Shown here: positions 37,152 through 49,751 of the stretch, one piece after another | How the letters are laid out: each line of letters starts with the position of its first letter | How positions within the stretch are numbered: position 1 is the first letter of the stretch | Source of the DNA: Strongyloides papillosus | Taxonomy: Eukaryota; Nematoda; Chromadorea; Rhabditida; Strongyloididae | Reading direction: 5' to 3' | Length of the DNA stretch: 64,000 nucleotides | NCBI GenBank assembly: GCA_005656395.1 | Contig: SRSI01000048.1 | Span: 992,001 to 1,056,000 of the forward strand | Notes under the pieces: model-generated | What the model saw: only the letters and a program-made list of their open reading frames with translations | Database searches by the model: none | Told to the model about the DNA's origin: nothing | Position numbers and translations under genes: made by a program

Positions 37152-38576
37152 TTAAACTTTTCCCAATTCTAAAAGATAAGTTGCAAGAACTTTGGTTCCT
37201 TCAATATAATTAGAAACATTAATTTTTTCATTTTGTGAATGTGCCATGTCATCAGAAGCACCAATTGGTAGGAGCATAACACTCTTTTTAGTTAACTCTT
37301 TAATTGTTAGAGTAACAGGAATTGAACCACCCTCTCTAGTGTAATCTGGTTCAACACCAAAAACTTTTACTAAAGCATTCCTTCCAGCAGTGAAATTGGC
37401 GTCTTTTGTATCACCAACCCATGAACGACCACCTTGAAGAGGGATTGGTTTGAAATGATTTGGAGAACCTCTTTTTGACCATAATTTATTAAGATAAGAT
37501 ACAACAAGTTTATCGACCTCTTTGGGTTCCATATTAGGTACTGTACGAATAGAAAATTTACCAATAACTTTTGATGGGATAACAGTTTTAGCTCCAGGCC
37601 CATAGAAAGCACCTTCAACACCATGAAGTGATAATGATGGATATCTCATTCTATTCATAAGAATTTGTTTCTTATCCATTGATATAAGTTTTTTAGCACC
37701 AATATCATCAGCATATGACTTTACATCAAAATCAATCTTTTCATATAACTCCTCTTCTTCTTTTGTCAATGGAGCAACCAATTTATCAAGACCTTCGATT
37801 AAAATTTTTCCATCATTATCAACAAGTTGACTCATTACCCAAATAAGATCGTTTAATGCCTCGTGTACAACACCACCATGTACACCTGAGTGAAGGTCTT
37901 GTTTGACACCTTGAATTTCAATACAATAATATGAAACACCTCTTAAACCATATGTGATACAAGGTTTATTTTTTCCTAACCAATAATTGTCAGAGATGCA
38001 TGAAAAATCAACATCCTTTAAGAATGTATTTTGGTGGGCAATTAATATTTCATCTAATCCCTCTGATCCACTCTCTTCCATACCCTCAAGAACAAACTTG
38101 ATATTAACAGGACATTCAATACCAAGTTCTTTCATAGCTTCTAAAGCATTAACCCATCCAAGGACTGGTCCTTTATCATCAGTTGATCCACGACCATAAA
38201 GTTTACCATCTTTTTCAGTTAATTTGAATGGTTCTGTATCCCATCCATCATCTTTTCTAGCTGGTTGAACATCTAAATGCCCATAAACAAGAAGAGTTTT
38301 CTTTTTAGGGTCACTACCATAGGTACCAAATAATACAGGAGGTAAGTCAAGAACTTGACCATCAGGTAATGTTTGTTTTCCATTAGGAATTTGTTCACAT
38401 TTAGCTCCAAGAGTCTCTAATTCCTTCTGAGCATGATCAATCATCTTAAAGACATCCTTACGATGTTCAGCCTCGGCTGAGACAGATGGAATCTCAACAG
38501 CTTTACGAAGTCTCTCAATATAGTGACTTTTTTTAGAGTCAATATGTTTAAAAAGATTGTCAATTTGGTTAGTCAT
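37152..38576 (-). CDS. CNDP2: Cytosolic non-specific dipeptidase, M20 family (474 aa)
   Basis: Single-exon metallopeptidase that hydrolyses dipeptides, including Cys-Gly, in the cytosol using two Zn or Mn ions. Metal and catalytic landmarks: GHLDVQPA (H near 98), GRGSTDDKGPVLGW (D near 132), the EESGSEG glutamate pair near 165, SDNYW, and the C-terminal DDMAHSQNEK histidine. The open frame begins at 38603, but I chose the Met at 38576 (MTNQIDNLF). A TTTTTTGGTACAG splice acceptor lies 12 nt before it (AG at 38588-38589), probably a spliced-leader site, and the extra nine residues are not family-like. Length equals the human enzyme (475). Confidence 0.95.
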   Translation of the reverse strand: MTNQIDNLFKHIDSKKSHYIERLRKAVEIPSVSAEAEHRKDVFKMIDHAQKELETLGAKCEQIPNGKQTLPDGQVLDLPPVLFGTYGSDPKKKTLLVYGHLDVQPARKDDGWDTEPFKLTEKDGKLYGRGSTDDKGPVLGWVNALEAMKELGIECPVNIKFVLEGMEESGSEGLDEILIAHQNTFLKDVDFSCISDNYWLGKNKPCITYGLRGVSYYCIEIQGVKQDLHSGVHGGVVHEALNDLIWVMSQLVDNDGKILIEGLDKLVAPLTKEEEELYEKIDFDVKSYADDIGAKKLISMDKKQILMNRMRYPSLSLHGVEGAFYGPGAKTVIPSKVIGKFSIRTVPNMEPKEVDKLVVSYLNKLWSKRGSPNHFKPIPLQGGRSWVGDTKDANFTAGRNALVKVFGVEPDYTREGGSIPVTLTIKELTKKSVMLLPIGASDDMAHSQNEKINVSNYIEGTKVLATYLLELGKV

Positions 38577-38587
38577 TATTTGTATTT

Positions 38588-38600
38588 CTGTACCAAAAAA
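38588..38600 (-). promoter_or_regulatory. Putative spliced-leader acceptor of the CNDP2 gene
   Basis: On the minus strand this reads a T-run followed by GGTACAG, 11-12 nt before the chosen start, with no coding exon visible upstream. This is the pattern expected for nematode trans-splicing. It needs cDNA to confirm. Confidence 0.4.
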
Positions 38601-38603
38601 CAA

Positions 38604-40256
38604 GAATAATCCTATAAATATATAGTAAAAATAATTTGACGATTAAATAAAATGGTTAATTGAGATAATTATGCATTAACTTATATGGGAAGAAATCTTA
38701 ACTTGTACTTAATATCAAGAATTTGATATAAATGATAAGAAAGATATTAAATCATGTTTAGGTGTTATCAGTGATTATAAATTTTAGATTAAGTTTAAAG
38801 AAGACTTAAATTTGTGATAAAGGTACAATGACTTGACAGATCGACGCTAGTAAAATAAATAATATGTAAAGAGAAAAGATAATAAATGATAATAAAGTGA
38901 TAAGTTGTCGTATTACATGCATACCATTTAATAATAAATAAACTATAAATTTCAATTATAGATGACCTGTTAAATGTATAGCAAAAACTGTCAACCGGAT
39001 GTTGTAAAAAATAATAATACATTTTTGAATGGTTTGATCTTTATGATATGAAAATAAAAGAACGAGATGAAGAGTTTTTATTATCGGTTTAATAGCATTA
39101 ATAAAGTTGAATAAACTAATCTATGATTAATCAGTGAATTTTTGACAAAAATCATTCGTCATTTCCAACAATATATCGTATATACATCTATCCAAATAAA
39201 CAAAGAAAAGCAAGCCATTAGTTTACGTGGCAATTTATTTATCAACCATAATTTATTATTTCTCTAGTATAAACTACAAATCACACAATATATCGTTAAA
39301 GAAAGAATATCTTGTTTTTTTTCAAAGGATTATTTTCCAAGTCATGTGTTAAAATTTCCCTGAAAACTAATTATAGATTTATCAATTAGTATAATCACAA
39401 GCACTTTAATATAAAAAAGACGGTAATAAGAAAAAACCATGAAAAGTGAAGGTATTTTATATTATGATAACATTATATAATTAATTGGTAAAAAAATGAA
39501 TTATCACCAGTTTTATTTAATACGATTACTTAACATTATTTTTGGTAAATTATATGTTTATAGATAAAACTTTTCTTCAATTTATTCTTTAGGATGGCAC
39601 AAAGTTCTTTATGTGATAAATTTTTAATTATTTTTTGTTATGATAGATGAGTTTTGAAGATAATATTATTTTCCTCTTTATATTATCAAAAATATCCATT
39701 AAAATGTTTTGGTTTTCTCTGTTTTATTTTAATATATAGCGGTTTAAAATTTTTGATTCTCTCCTCATGAAAAATTTAGAGTTTTTTTTAAGTATTTTGA
39801 TGTAATATTAAAATAAGATTAACTTATAACTAGGATAAATGACTTGTGGAATAAAATAAATAAAAAGATGTGTTTATTTGCTAATGAAAATAACTCCCAC
39901 AAATCTGTCTACATACCATCAAAGGAATACTAAATAATATTTAACTTAGAATAAAAAAATGTTTTTTTTAAAGTTAAATTTAAAGATTATCCTTTGATAC
40001 TCTATAAATATCAAGAAAACGCAAAATACGACTTCATCTCCCATGATAAATACTTTTAAAATTTACATTTTTCTAAATGAAAGACCATTAAAATTTTATG
40101 ACACAAGTAGATTATTAATATAAATAGTTTTAAAAAAGTGTGAGATATATCTTGACATGATGAAAATATTTGAAATCTAAATACAGATTATTATTCTTTT
40201 TAACAAATAATATTATTTTAAGAATAGTCAATAATAAAATAAAAATTTTTTTTCCT
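38604..40256. other. Gene-poor AT-rich region
   Basis: About 1.65 kb between the dipeptidase and the start of the receptor array. A frame at 38795-39022 is not protein-like. No RNA or repeat is recognised. Confidence 0.5.
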
Positions 40257-43200
40257 CCAATATGTGGAGAGTAAGAAGCTTTAAGAAGACAAGAATAAAT
40301 GTTTTTTTTATTCTAAAGATAATAAAATCAAATAGATAAAAATTGTTATTGACATGTGTGTCATAAAGTTATCAATAAAAAAAGGAATTTTTTACCGTTT
40401 AAAATTGTTGTAGGGATGAAAGGGAAAAATGTTAGTGTTTGAGAAGTTTTTATTTTATTGGATAATTCAAAGATTAATAACAGAAATAAAATTGATAATT
40501 GGTGTGAAATGTTTTCAAAAGGTGAAAAGAATAGTTTGCGATTTTAGTCATGAACGTATTTTGAATTCTATAAATGTCTTGTTTTTTGAATGAAACATTT
40601 GTATAAAAATTATTTTCAAACGTAACATTTATGATAAAACAAACAAATTTTTTACATTTTTGAAAAATAATGTCATTTTCATGATGATATGTATAATTGC
40701 ATTAAACAATTAATTTAAATTAACATTTTCCTTATAATTACAATAAAATCAGAAAGTTATCAATATTTGAGAAAAAAATTCATTAAAAGTACAAGTTCTC
40801 TTTTTTTATAAATATTTCCATGGTGCAAGATGAAAAAACATTTTAAAATAACGAATGATTAGTAATTAAAAAGTGTTACCACTTTTTTTAAAACATGAAT
40901 TCACCTAATGATAATTCTTGATTTACATAAGATTATTTTTTTTCTTATTCTTTAAATTATACCAGTTTTAGTGGGTATTAAAAGAAATTATTTAACAAAT
41001 AATTAGTTGTAAAAATAAAGCATTTAGAAGATTAAAATATTAGAGGTAAGTTTTATCTATCCAAAAACTTTATCATTCTATCATAATAAATTTTTGATAT
41101 TAGTAATAATACCTTTTCCCTCGGAGTTATAGAAAAATATATTATAATTTTATTACATTGACAAAAATGATTTTTATCTTCTTATTAATTTTAATTCACT
41201 CAATCTTTATATATAAATTTAATAAAATATACAAGAAAATTTTTTGAAATTTAGTATAATCTTTTTTACTTTCAACATATAAATTATTAATCTATCTTAC
41301 AAAATACCAATTCAATTAATATTTGAACATCAATAGTACACCTAAAAGTTATAATAAACTTATAATGAAAAAATAATGTTGCTTTTGCTTTTTTTATGTT
41401 TTAAATATGTTTATTTATTCACGAATTAAATAACAAAATTTTTGAATTGTTTTTTCTAAGAATTAATTGATAAAAGGTTTTGGATGTATTCTTGAAAATA
41501 TATTAATGTTTAATGAAATTTATATTACGGTAATTAAATCAGAATATATAAACATTTACTGATAAAATAATAGAAGTACTTTGCAAAAACGATTTTTGTT
41601 TAAAATTTTTTAATTAAAAGTTTTAACTATCTAAAATCATAATAAAACATATAAAATGTTAGTTTCTTCTATTGTTTTTTTATTCATTCTCCAATTAAGG
41701 ACTATTTATTTTTATGAAAAATGTTTTATGACCTACATAAAAATAGGATTTCTATTAAAATAATTTTATAAGGTAAGCTTTTTATGCACTTAATATTTTT
41801 TTTACAAACAATATAATTAAAGATAATTGTTCTTGAAAGATTATTATAAATGTAAACGATTATTCTACAAAGTAGCATTGCTAAAAAATAAGATTATTTA
41901 TTACACCATGGATGAACATAACTATAGAAATACGAATGAATATAATTATACAGATAATTATGAGTATTTTTCTAACTATGATGTATTGGACTATGTAGCA
42001 TCCGTCTCTCCAAATCCACCAAGATTAACAAATATTGAAGTTGGATTAATTCATTTAATTTTGCCATTAATTTTTGTTGTTCTTCAAAGCTTGATATTAA
42101 TAGTAAGTATTTAAATTTTAAACTATAAATGTTTTTAGACATTTTACGGACAGAGTAGAGACTTTGAAAGTATACCCTATAAAATAATGAAACATCATGG
42201 ACAAATATTGTTAATTCAACAACTTGGACATTTTTGTACATCTTATATAATAATTTTTAGTATTGATCCAAAATCATTGTTTGTCTCAGTAATAGGATCA
42301 ATGATAAATGGATGCTACATTGGTAATGTTATGTTTATCCTCCTTTTGACAATAAATCGTTTACTTATAATGTATAAAATTGATTCTTTTCCAAAATATG
42401 TGGATAAAATTTTTAGATTTGGTATACTTTTATGCTACCTCTGTGCAATTTCTTTTTTTATATTTTTAATGCTTCCATCATATAGAATAGCGTTCGATTT
42501 AACATACTTTGAGTGGTATTCAATAGCATATATAAAAGATGGTATAGGAGATAGAATTTTTACAGATATACAAGCTCACATTGTTCTTATAACTTTGGGA
42601 ATTGCATCTATTTTATATTTATTAATATTTTTAAGAATTATTTTTTTAAGATTATTATCAAGTAATTCTATTATTATTCCTGAAGATGTTAAATTTTTAC
42701 TATATGCAATATTAAACTTTTTCTCAATAGTTTTCTTAGAAATTGCATGGAGCAAATTAAGTTTTTATTTTAGTTATAGTGATGGTCTTATTATAGTACC
42801 ACAAATTCTGTATATTTTTGTGTCTGGAAGTAATACAATATTTACATTTTGTTTTGTGAGGTGAGTTTTTTTTGCTAAAATGTTATCATATTGTTCTTAG
42901 CCAGGTTCGGAAGAATATTATTCACTCAATTAAATTAAAGAAAAAAACAACAATAACTAAAATTCGAATTATTAAATGTTAGTCATTTTTTTGTTATTAA
43001 AAATTATTATAATGTGTACTTTAGAAAGTGATTTATAATGAATAAGTAATTAAAATGTTTTTGTATTAATAATTTAACAAATTCATTTTTTGTTAAAAAA
43101 AATGAGTCAATTTAAAAGTTAGAATTATATCATTGTGTAAACCCTAGAGAAGTAGAGGTCAAAAAAACATCAAGAAGAACCTGAAGTTACAACTTGCAGG

Positions 43201-43387
43201 TACGGTATGCAAACATACTTACTTTATATATACTTTATCAGATGCCATATATACTTTAACAGACATCTAGCTTTGAATTTTTTATATATAATATCTTTGT
43301 TCTAATAAAAGTTAAAATTAAATATTAATCGTTAATTTTTATATTTGGGAACCCTTTAGGCATTCCCACAATCCATCTGGATTACAG
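40257..43387 (+). repeat. Tandem array unit 1 (about 3.13 kb)
   Basis: First of four direct repeats. Units start at a shared TCCAATATGTGG..AGTAAGAA motif and contain about 1.65 kb of upstream sequence, one 7TM receptor gene and about 0.4 kb of downstream sequence. The next unit follows directly. Confidence 0.85.
41908..42982 (+). CDS. SRT-like 7TM chemoreceptor, copy 1 (332 aa, 3 exons)
   Basis: Exons 41908-42102, 42139-42860 and 42901-42982. Introns are 36 and 40 nt. An extracellular Asn/Tyr-rich N-terminus of about 45 residues is followed by seven hydrophobic segments. INR ends TM3 (ILLLTINRLLIMY), and a basic tail (SQVRKN..KLKKKTTITK) follows TM7. The YKIM block after TM1 and the FDLTYFEWY loop resemble the nematode SRT/SRG-superfamily receptors; srx is an alternative. 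Presumed role: chemosensation in sensory neurons. The frame opens further upstream (41827), but the paralogues start at the equivalent MDE, so I chose that Met. Introns fall at the same positions in all five copies. Confidence 0.85.
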
Positions 43388-46300
43388 TCCAATATGTGGA
43401 TAGTAAGAAACTTTAAGAAGGTAAGAATTAATGTTTTTTTATTCTAAAGATAATAAAATCAAATAGATAAAAATTGTTATTAACAATCATGTCATAAAGT
43501 TATTAAAAAAAGAAATTTTTTATCTTAAAAATTATTGTAGGGAGGAGGGGGGAAAGTGTTTGTATATGAGAAATTTTTATTTTGGTAGATAATTCAAATA
43601 CTAATTATAAAAATACAAATAATAATTAGCATAAAATATCTTTAAAAAGTGGGAAGAATAGTTTACGATTTTAGTCATGAACGTATTTTGATTTCTATAT
43701 TTGTCTTATTTTTTGAATGAAGCATTTGTATATTATTTTCAAACGTATCATTTATGATAAAACAAACAAATTTTTTACATTTCTGAATATTAATGTTATT
43801 TTCATGATGTTATGTATAATTACATTAAATGAATAACTTAATTTAACAGTTTCTTTATAACTACAGTAAAATCAGAAAGTTATCAATATTTGAGAAAGAA
43901 ATTCATCAAAAGTACAAGTTCTTAACTTTAAAAATATTTCGAAGATGTGAGATGAAAAAACATTTTAAAATAACAAATGACTACTAATTAAAAATTATTA
44001 TCACTTTTTTAAACATGAATTCACCTAGTGATAATTCATTATTTACATAAGATTATTTTTTTCTTATTCTTTAAATTATACAAGTTTTAGTGTGTATTGA
44101 ATAAAATTATTTAACAAATAATTAATTATAAAATTATACTATATAGATGATTAAAATATTAGGGATCTTTTTTTATCCAAAAACTTTGTTATTCTATCAT
44201 AAAAAAATTTGTAATGATGATATTAATTATATTACTTTTTTTCTCAGAGTAACGGTAAAATATGTTTTGATTTTTATTACATTGAAAATATAATTTTCAT
44301 CTTCTTATTAATTCTAATTCACTTAATCTTTATATAAAAATAAAATATACAAGAAATTTCTCAAAATTTAACATAATCTTTTTTACTTTCAACATATAAA
44401 TTATTAATCTATCTTACAAAATACCAATTTAATTAATATTTGAACATCAATAGTACATCTGAAAGTTTCAATTAACTTATAATGAACTAATAATATTGAC
44501 TTTTTGTGTTTTAAGGGTATTAATATATTCACGAATTATAATAACAAAATTTTCTGTAAAATTTATATATCAGGTACACATAATCTAATAAATTAACGTA
44601 GTATTTTTTAATTTTTTTTTCTGAGAATTAGTTCGTAAAAGAATCTTAATATAATCTTTAAAAAATTTTAATGTCTAATAAAATTTAGATTACTGTAATT
44701 AAATAAGAATATATAATCAATTAATAATATAATAAAAAAAATACATTGCAAAAACGATCCTTTTCTATAGTTTTTTTATTTAAAGATTTTACTATCTATA
44801 ATCGTAATAAAAAACATAAAAATATTAATTGCTTCTGTTGTTTTTTCGATTCATACTCCAATTAAGGATTAATTATGTTTATGAAAACGTTGTATGACTT
44901 ATAATTAATAATAATCATAAAAAATAATTTTATAAGTCAAACTTCTTATGCACTTAACATTTTTTTACAAATAATATAATAAAAGATAATTATTTAGAAA
45001 TATCATTATAAATGTAAATAATTATTCACAAAGTGGCATTACTAAAACTTAAGGTTAATTATTACACCATGGATGAATATAACTATAATAATACGGATGA
45101 ATATAATTTTAATTATACTGAAAATTATGATTATTACTATAATTTTGATAAATTTGACTATGTAGCACCTGCCCCTCCAAATCCACCAAAATTAACAAAA
45201 ATTGAAATTGGATTAATTCATCTAATTTTACCAATAATTTTTATTATTCTTCAAATAATGATATTAGTAGTAAGTATTTCAATTTTAAAGTATAAATATT
45301 TTTAGGTATTTTACAGACACAGTAAAAATTTTGAAAGTATGTCTTATAAAATAATGAAACATCAGGGACAAATATTGTTAATTCAACAACTTGGACATTT
45401 TTGTACATCTTATATAATAATTTTTAGTATCAATCCAAAATCATTGTTTGTCTCAGTTATAGGATCAATGATAAATGGATGTTACATTAGTAATGTTATG
45501 TTTATCCTCCTTTTGACAATAAATCGTTTACTTATAATGTATAAAATTGATTCTTTTCCAAAATATGTGGATAAAATTTTTAGATTTGGTATACTTTTAT
45601 GCTACCTCTGTGCAATTTCTTTTTTTATATTTTTAATGCTTCCATCATATAGAATAGGGTTCGATTTAACATACTTTGAATGGTATTCATCAGAATATAT
45701 AGATAGACATATAGGAAATCAACTTTATATAGTTATACAAACTCAAATTGTTCTTTTCACTTTGGGAATTGCATCAATTTTATACCTATTAATATTTCTA
45801 AGAATTATTTTTTTAAGATTACAATCAAGAAATTCTATTATTATTCCTGAAGATGCTAAATTTTTACTATATGCAATATTAAACTTTTTCTCAATAGTTT
45901 TCTTAGAAATTGCTTGGAGCAAATTAAGTGTTTATTTTAGTTATAGTGATGGTCTTGTTATAGTACCACAAATTCTGTATATTTTTGTGTCTGGAAGTAA
46001 TACAATATTCACATTTTGTTTTGTGAGGTGAGTTTTTTGCTGCTAAAATATTATTATATTGTTTTTAGTCGGGTTCGGAAGAATATTTTTCACTCAATTA
46101 AATTAAGGAAACAAATAACAACAACTAAAATTCGAATTATTAGGTATTAGGAATTTTGAATATTATCAAAAACTATTATTATGTGTACTTTTAAAAATGA
46201 TGGATAATAAATAAGTAATTTAAATTTTTTTGTATTAATAATTTAACAAATTCATTTTTTGTTAAAAAAAATGAGTAAATTTAAAAGTTAGAATTATATT

Positions 46301-46556
46301 ATTGTGTAAACCTAGAGAAGTAGGGGTCAAAGAAACATTAAGAGGAATTTGAGGATACAACTAGCAGGTATGAAATATAAACATACTTACTTTTATATAC
46401 TTTACCAGATGCCATATATATACTTTAACAGACATCTTACTCTGTATTTTTATATATAATATCTTTGTTCTAATAAAAGTTAAAATTAAATATTAATTGT
46501 TAATTTTTATATTCGAGAACGCTTTAGGCATTCCCACAATCCATCTGGATTACAGT
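43388..46556 (+). repeat. Tandem array unit 2 (about 3.17 kb)
   Basis: Second direct repeat. The upstream part (43388-45068) aligns with 40257-41907 with small indels. Near each unit end is a GC-richer segment (here about 46500-46556) with short inverted repeats. Confidence 0.85.
45069..46150 (+). CDS. SRT-like 7TM chemoreceptor, copy 2 (334 aa, 3 exons)
   Basis: Exons 45069-45269, 45306-46027 and 46069-46150. Introns are 36 and 41 nt. It has the same seven-segment layout as copy 1. It is the most distinct of the four in exon 1 (two residues longer, DYYYNFDKFDYVAPAPPN) and in the loop after TM4, which reads SSEYIDRHIGNQLY where copy 1 has SIAYIKDGIGDRIF. Exon 3 begins SRVRKNIFHS where the others have SQVRK. 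Intact, with no stop or frameshift. Confidence 0.85.
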
Positions 46557-49500
46557 CCAATATGTGGATAGTAAGAAGCTTTAAAAAGACAGGAATTAAT
46601 GTTTTTTATTCTAAAGATAATAAAATCAAATAGAGAAAAATTGTTATTGACAATTGTGTCATAAAGTTATTAACAAAAAAAGGAATTATTTATCGTTTAA
46701 AATTGTTGTAGGGAGAAAGGAAAAAAGTGTTAGTGTTTGAGAAGTTTTTATTTTATTGGATAATTCAAATATTATTTAGAAAAATACAAATAATAATTGG
46801 TATAAAATATCTTTAAAAAGTGAAAAGAATAGTTTACGATTTTATTCATGAACGTACTTTGATTTCTATAATATTTTAATCTTTGAAGGAAACATTTGTG
46901 TAAATATTATTTTCAAACGTAACATTTATGATAAAACAAACAAAGTTATTACATTTTTGAATAATAATTTTATTTTAATGATGATATGTATAATTGCATT
47001 AAATAATTAATTTAATTTAACAGTTTCTTTATAACCACAATAAAATCAGAAAGTTATCAATATTTGAAAAAAAAAATTCATCAAAAGTACAAGTTCTTCT
47101 TTATTTTATAAATATTCCGAAAGCGTGAGATGAAAAAACATTTTAAAACAACGAATGATGAATAATTAAAAAGTACTATCACTTTTTTTAAAACATGAAT
47201 TCACCCAATGATAGTTCTTAATTTACATAAGATTATTTTTTTCTTATTCTTTAAATTATACCAGTTTTAGTGGGTATTGAATAAAATTATTTAACAAATA
47301 ATTAATTATAAAATTATACTTTTTAGAAGATTAAAATATTAGGGGTCTTTTGTTTTATCCAAAAACTTTGTTTATTCTATTATAAAAAAATTTGTAATGT
47401 TGATATTAATTATAATACTTTTTTCCTCAGAGTAACAGTAAAATATTTTTTGATTTTTACTACATTGGAAATATAATTTTTATCTTATCTTCTTACTGGT
47501 ATTAATTCACTTAATCTTTGTATATAAATTTAATAAAATATACAAGAAAACTTTTTAAAATGTAGTATAATCTTTTTTACTTTCAATATATACATTATTA
47601 TTTTTTTACCAAATACCAATACAATTAATATTTGACCATTAAGAGTACATTTGAAAGTTACAATTAACTTATAGCGGAATAAAAACATTGAATTTTTGTG
47701 TTTTAAGGACATTAATCTATTCACGAATTAAAAACAAAATTTTCTGCAAAACTTATTAATCACGTACACATAATCTAATAAACAAAAAAAAATTTAATTT
47801 CTTTTTTTTCTAGAAATTATTTTGTAAAAGACTTTAAACATATTCTTGAAAATATGTTAATGTCTAATGAGCTTTATATTATGGTAATTAAATCACAATA
47901 TATAAACATTTACTAATAAAATAATTGAAATACTTAGCAAAAACAATCTTTGTTTATAATTTTTTAATTAAAAGACTCAACAATCTAAATCATAATAAAA
48001 TATATAAAATAATAATTTTTTCTATTGTTTTTTATGATTCATTCTTCAATTAAGGACTATTTGTGTTTATGAAGAATGTTTCTATGACTTACAAATAATA
48101 AAGTCCTTTTAAAATAATTTTTTAAGTTAAACTTTTTATGCACCTAATACTTTTCTACTAATAATATAATCAAAGATAATTGTTCTAGAAAAAAATTATA
48201 TAAATGTAAACAGTTATTCTATAAAGTAGCATTACTAAAAATTAAGATTATTTATTACACCATGGATGAATTTAACTATAGAAATACGAATGAATATAAT
48301 TTTATCAATACAGATAACTATGAGTATTACTATTATTATGATCCATCGGACTATGTAGCACCTGTCTCTCCAAGTCCACCAAAATTGACAAAAATTGAAG
48401 TTGGATTAATTCATTTAATTTTGCCATTAATTTTTGTTGTTCTTCAAAGTTTGATATTAATAGTAAGCATTTAAATTTTAAACTATAATTGTTTTTTAGG
48501 CATTTTACAGACAAAGTAGACACTTTGAAAGTATGCCCTTTATAATAATGAAACATCAGGGACAAATATTGTTAATTCAACAACTTGGACATTTCTGTAC
48601 ATCTTATATAATTATTTTTAGTATCGTTTCAAAATCATTGTTTGTTGCAATTATAGGATCAATGATAAATGGATGCTACATTGGTAATGTTATGTTTATC
48701 CTCCTTTTGACAATAAATCGTTTACTTATAATGTATAAAATTGATTCTTTTCCAAAATATGTGGATAAAATTTTTAGATTTGGCATATTTTTATGCTACC
48801 TCTGTACAATTTCTTTTTTTATATTTTTTATGTTTCCATCCAATAGAATAGAGTTCGATTTAACATACTTTGAATGGTATTCAATAGCATATATAAAAAG
48901 TGATATAGGAAATAAAATTTTTACAGATATACAAAATCAAATTGTCCTTTTAACTTTGGGAATTGCATTTATTTTATATTTATTAATATTTTTGAGAATT
49001 ATTTTTTTAAGACTATTATCAAGTAATTCTATAATTATTCCTGAAGATGTTAAATTTTTACTATATGCAATATTAAACTTTTTCTCAATAGTTTTCTTAG
49101 AAATTGCATGGAGCAAATTAAGTTTTTATTTTAGTTATAGTGATGGTCTTATTATAGTACCACAAATTCTGTATATTTTTGTGTCTGGAAGTAATACAAT
49201 ATTTACATTTTGTTTTGTGAGGTGAGTTTTTTTGCTAAAATGTTATCATATTGTTCTTAGCCAGGTTCGGAAGAATATTATTCACTCAATTAAATTAAAG
49301 AAAAAAACAACAATAACTAAAATTCGAATTATTAAATGTTAGTCATTTTTTTGTTATTAAAAATTATTATAATGTGTACTTTAGAAAGTGATTTATAATG
49401 AATAAGTAATTAAAATGTTTTTGTATTAATAATTTAACAAATTCATTTTTTGTTAAAAAAAATGAGTAAATTTAAAAGTTAGAATTATATCATTGTGTAA

Positions 49501-49751
49501 ACCCTAGAGAAGTAGGGTTCAAAGAAACATTAAGAGGAATATGAGGATACAACTATCAGGTATGAAATATAAACATAAATACTTTATATATACTTTACCA
49601 GATGCCATACATATACTTTAACAGACATCATGCTTTGTATTTTTTTATATAAAATATCTTTGTTCTAATAAAAGTTAAAATTAAATATTAGTCGTTAATT
49701 TTTATATTTGGGAACCCTTTAGGCATTCCCACAATCCATCTGGACTACAGT
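46557..49751 (+). repeat. Tandem array unit 3 (about 3.20 kb)
   Basis: Third direct repeat, with the same boundaries as units 1 and 2. Confidence 0.85.
48262..49342 (+). CDS. SRT-like 7TM chemoreceptor, copy 3 (334 aa, 3 exons)
   Basis: Exons 48262-48462, 48500-49221 and 49261-49342. Intact. Exon 1 is base-for-base the same as in copy 4, while the end of exon 2, intron 2, exon 3 and about 140 bp of 3' flank are nearly identical to copy 1. This is a mosaic expected from gene conversion or unequal crossing-over. The second half of TM4 differs (FFMFPSNRIEF). Confidence 0.85.

Noticed and set aside
41827..41907. Upstream start for receptor copy 1
   Set aside because: The extra 27 residues are absent or interrupted in the paralogues. 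The shared start is MDE at 41908.
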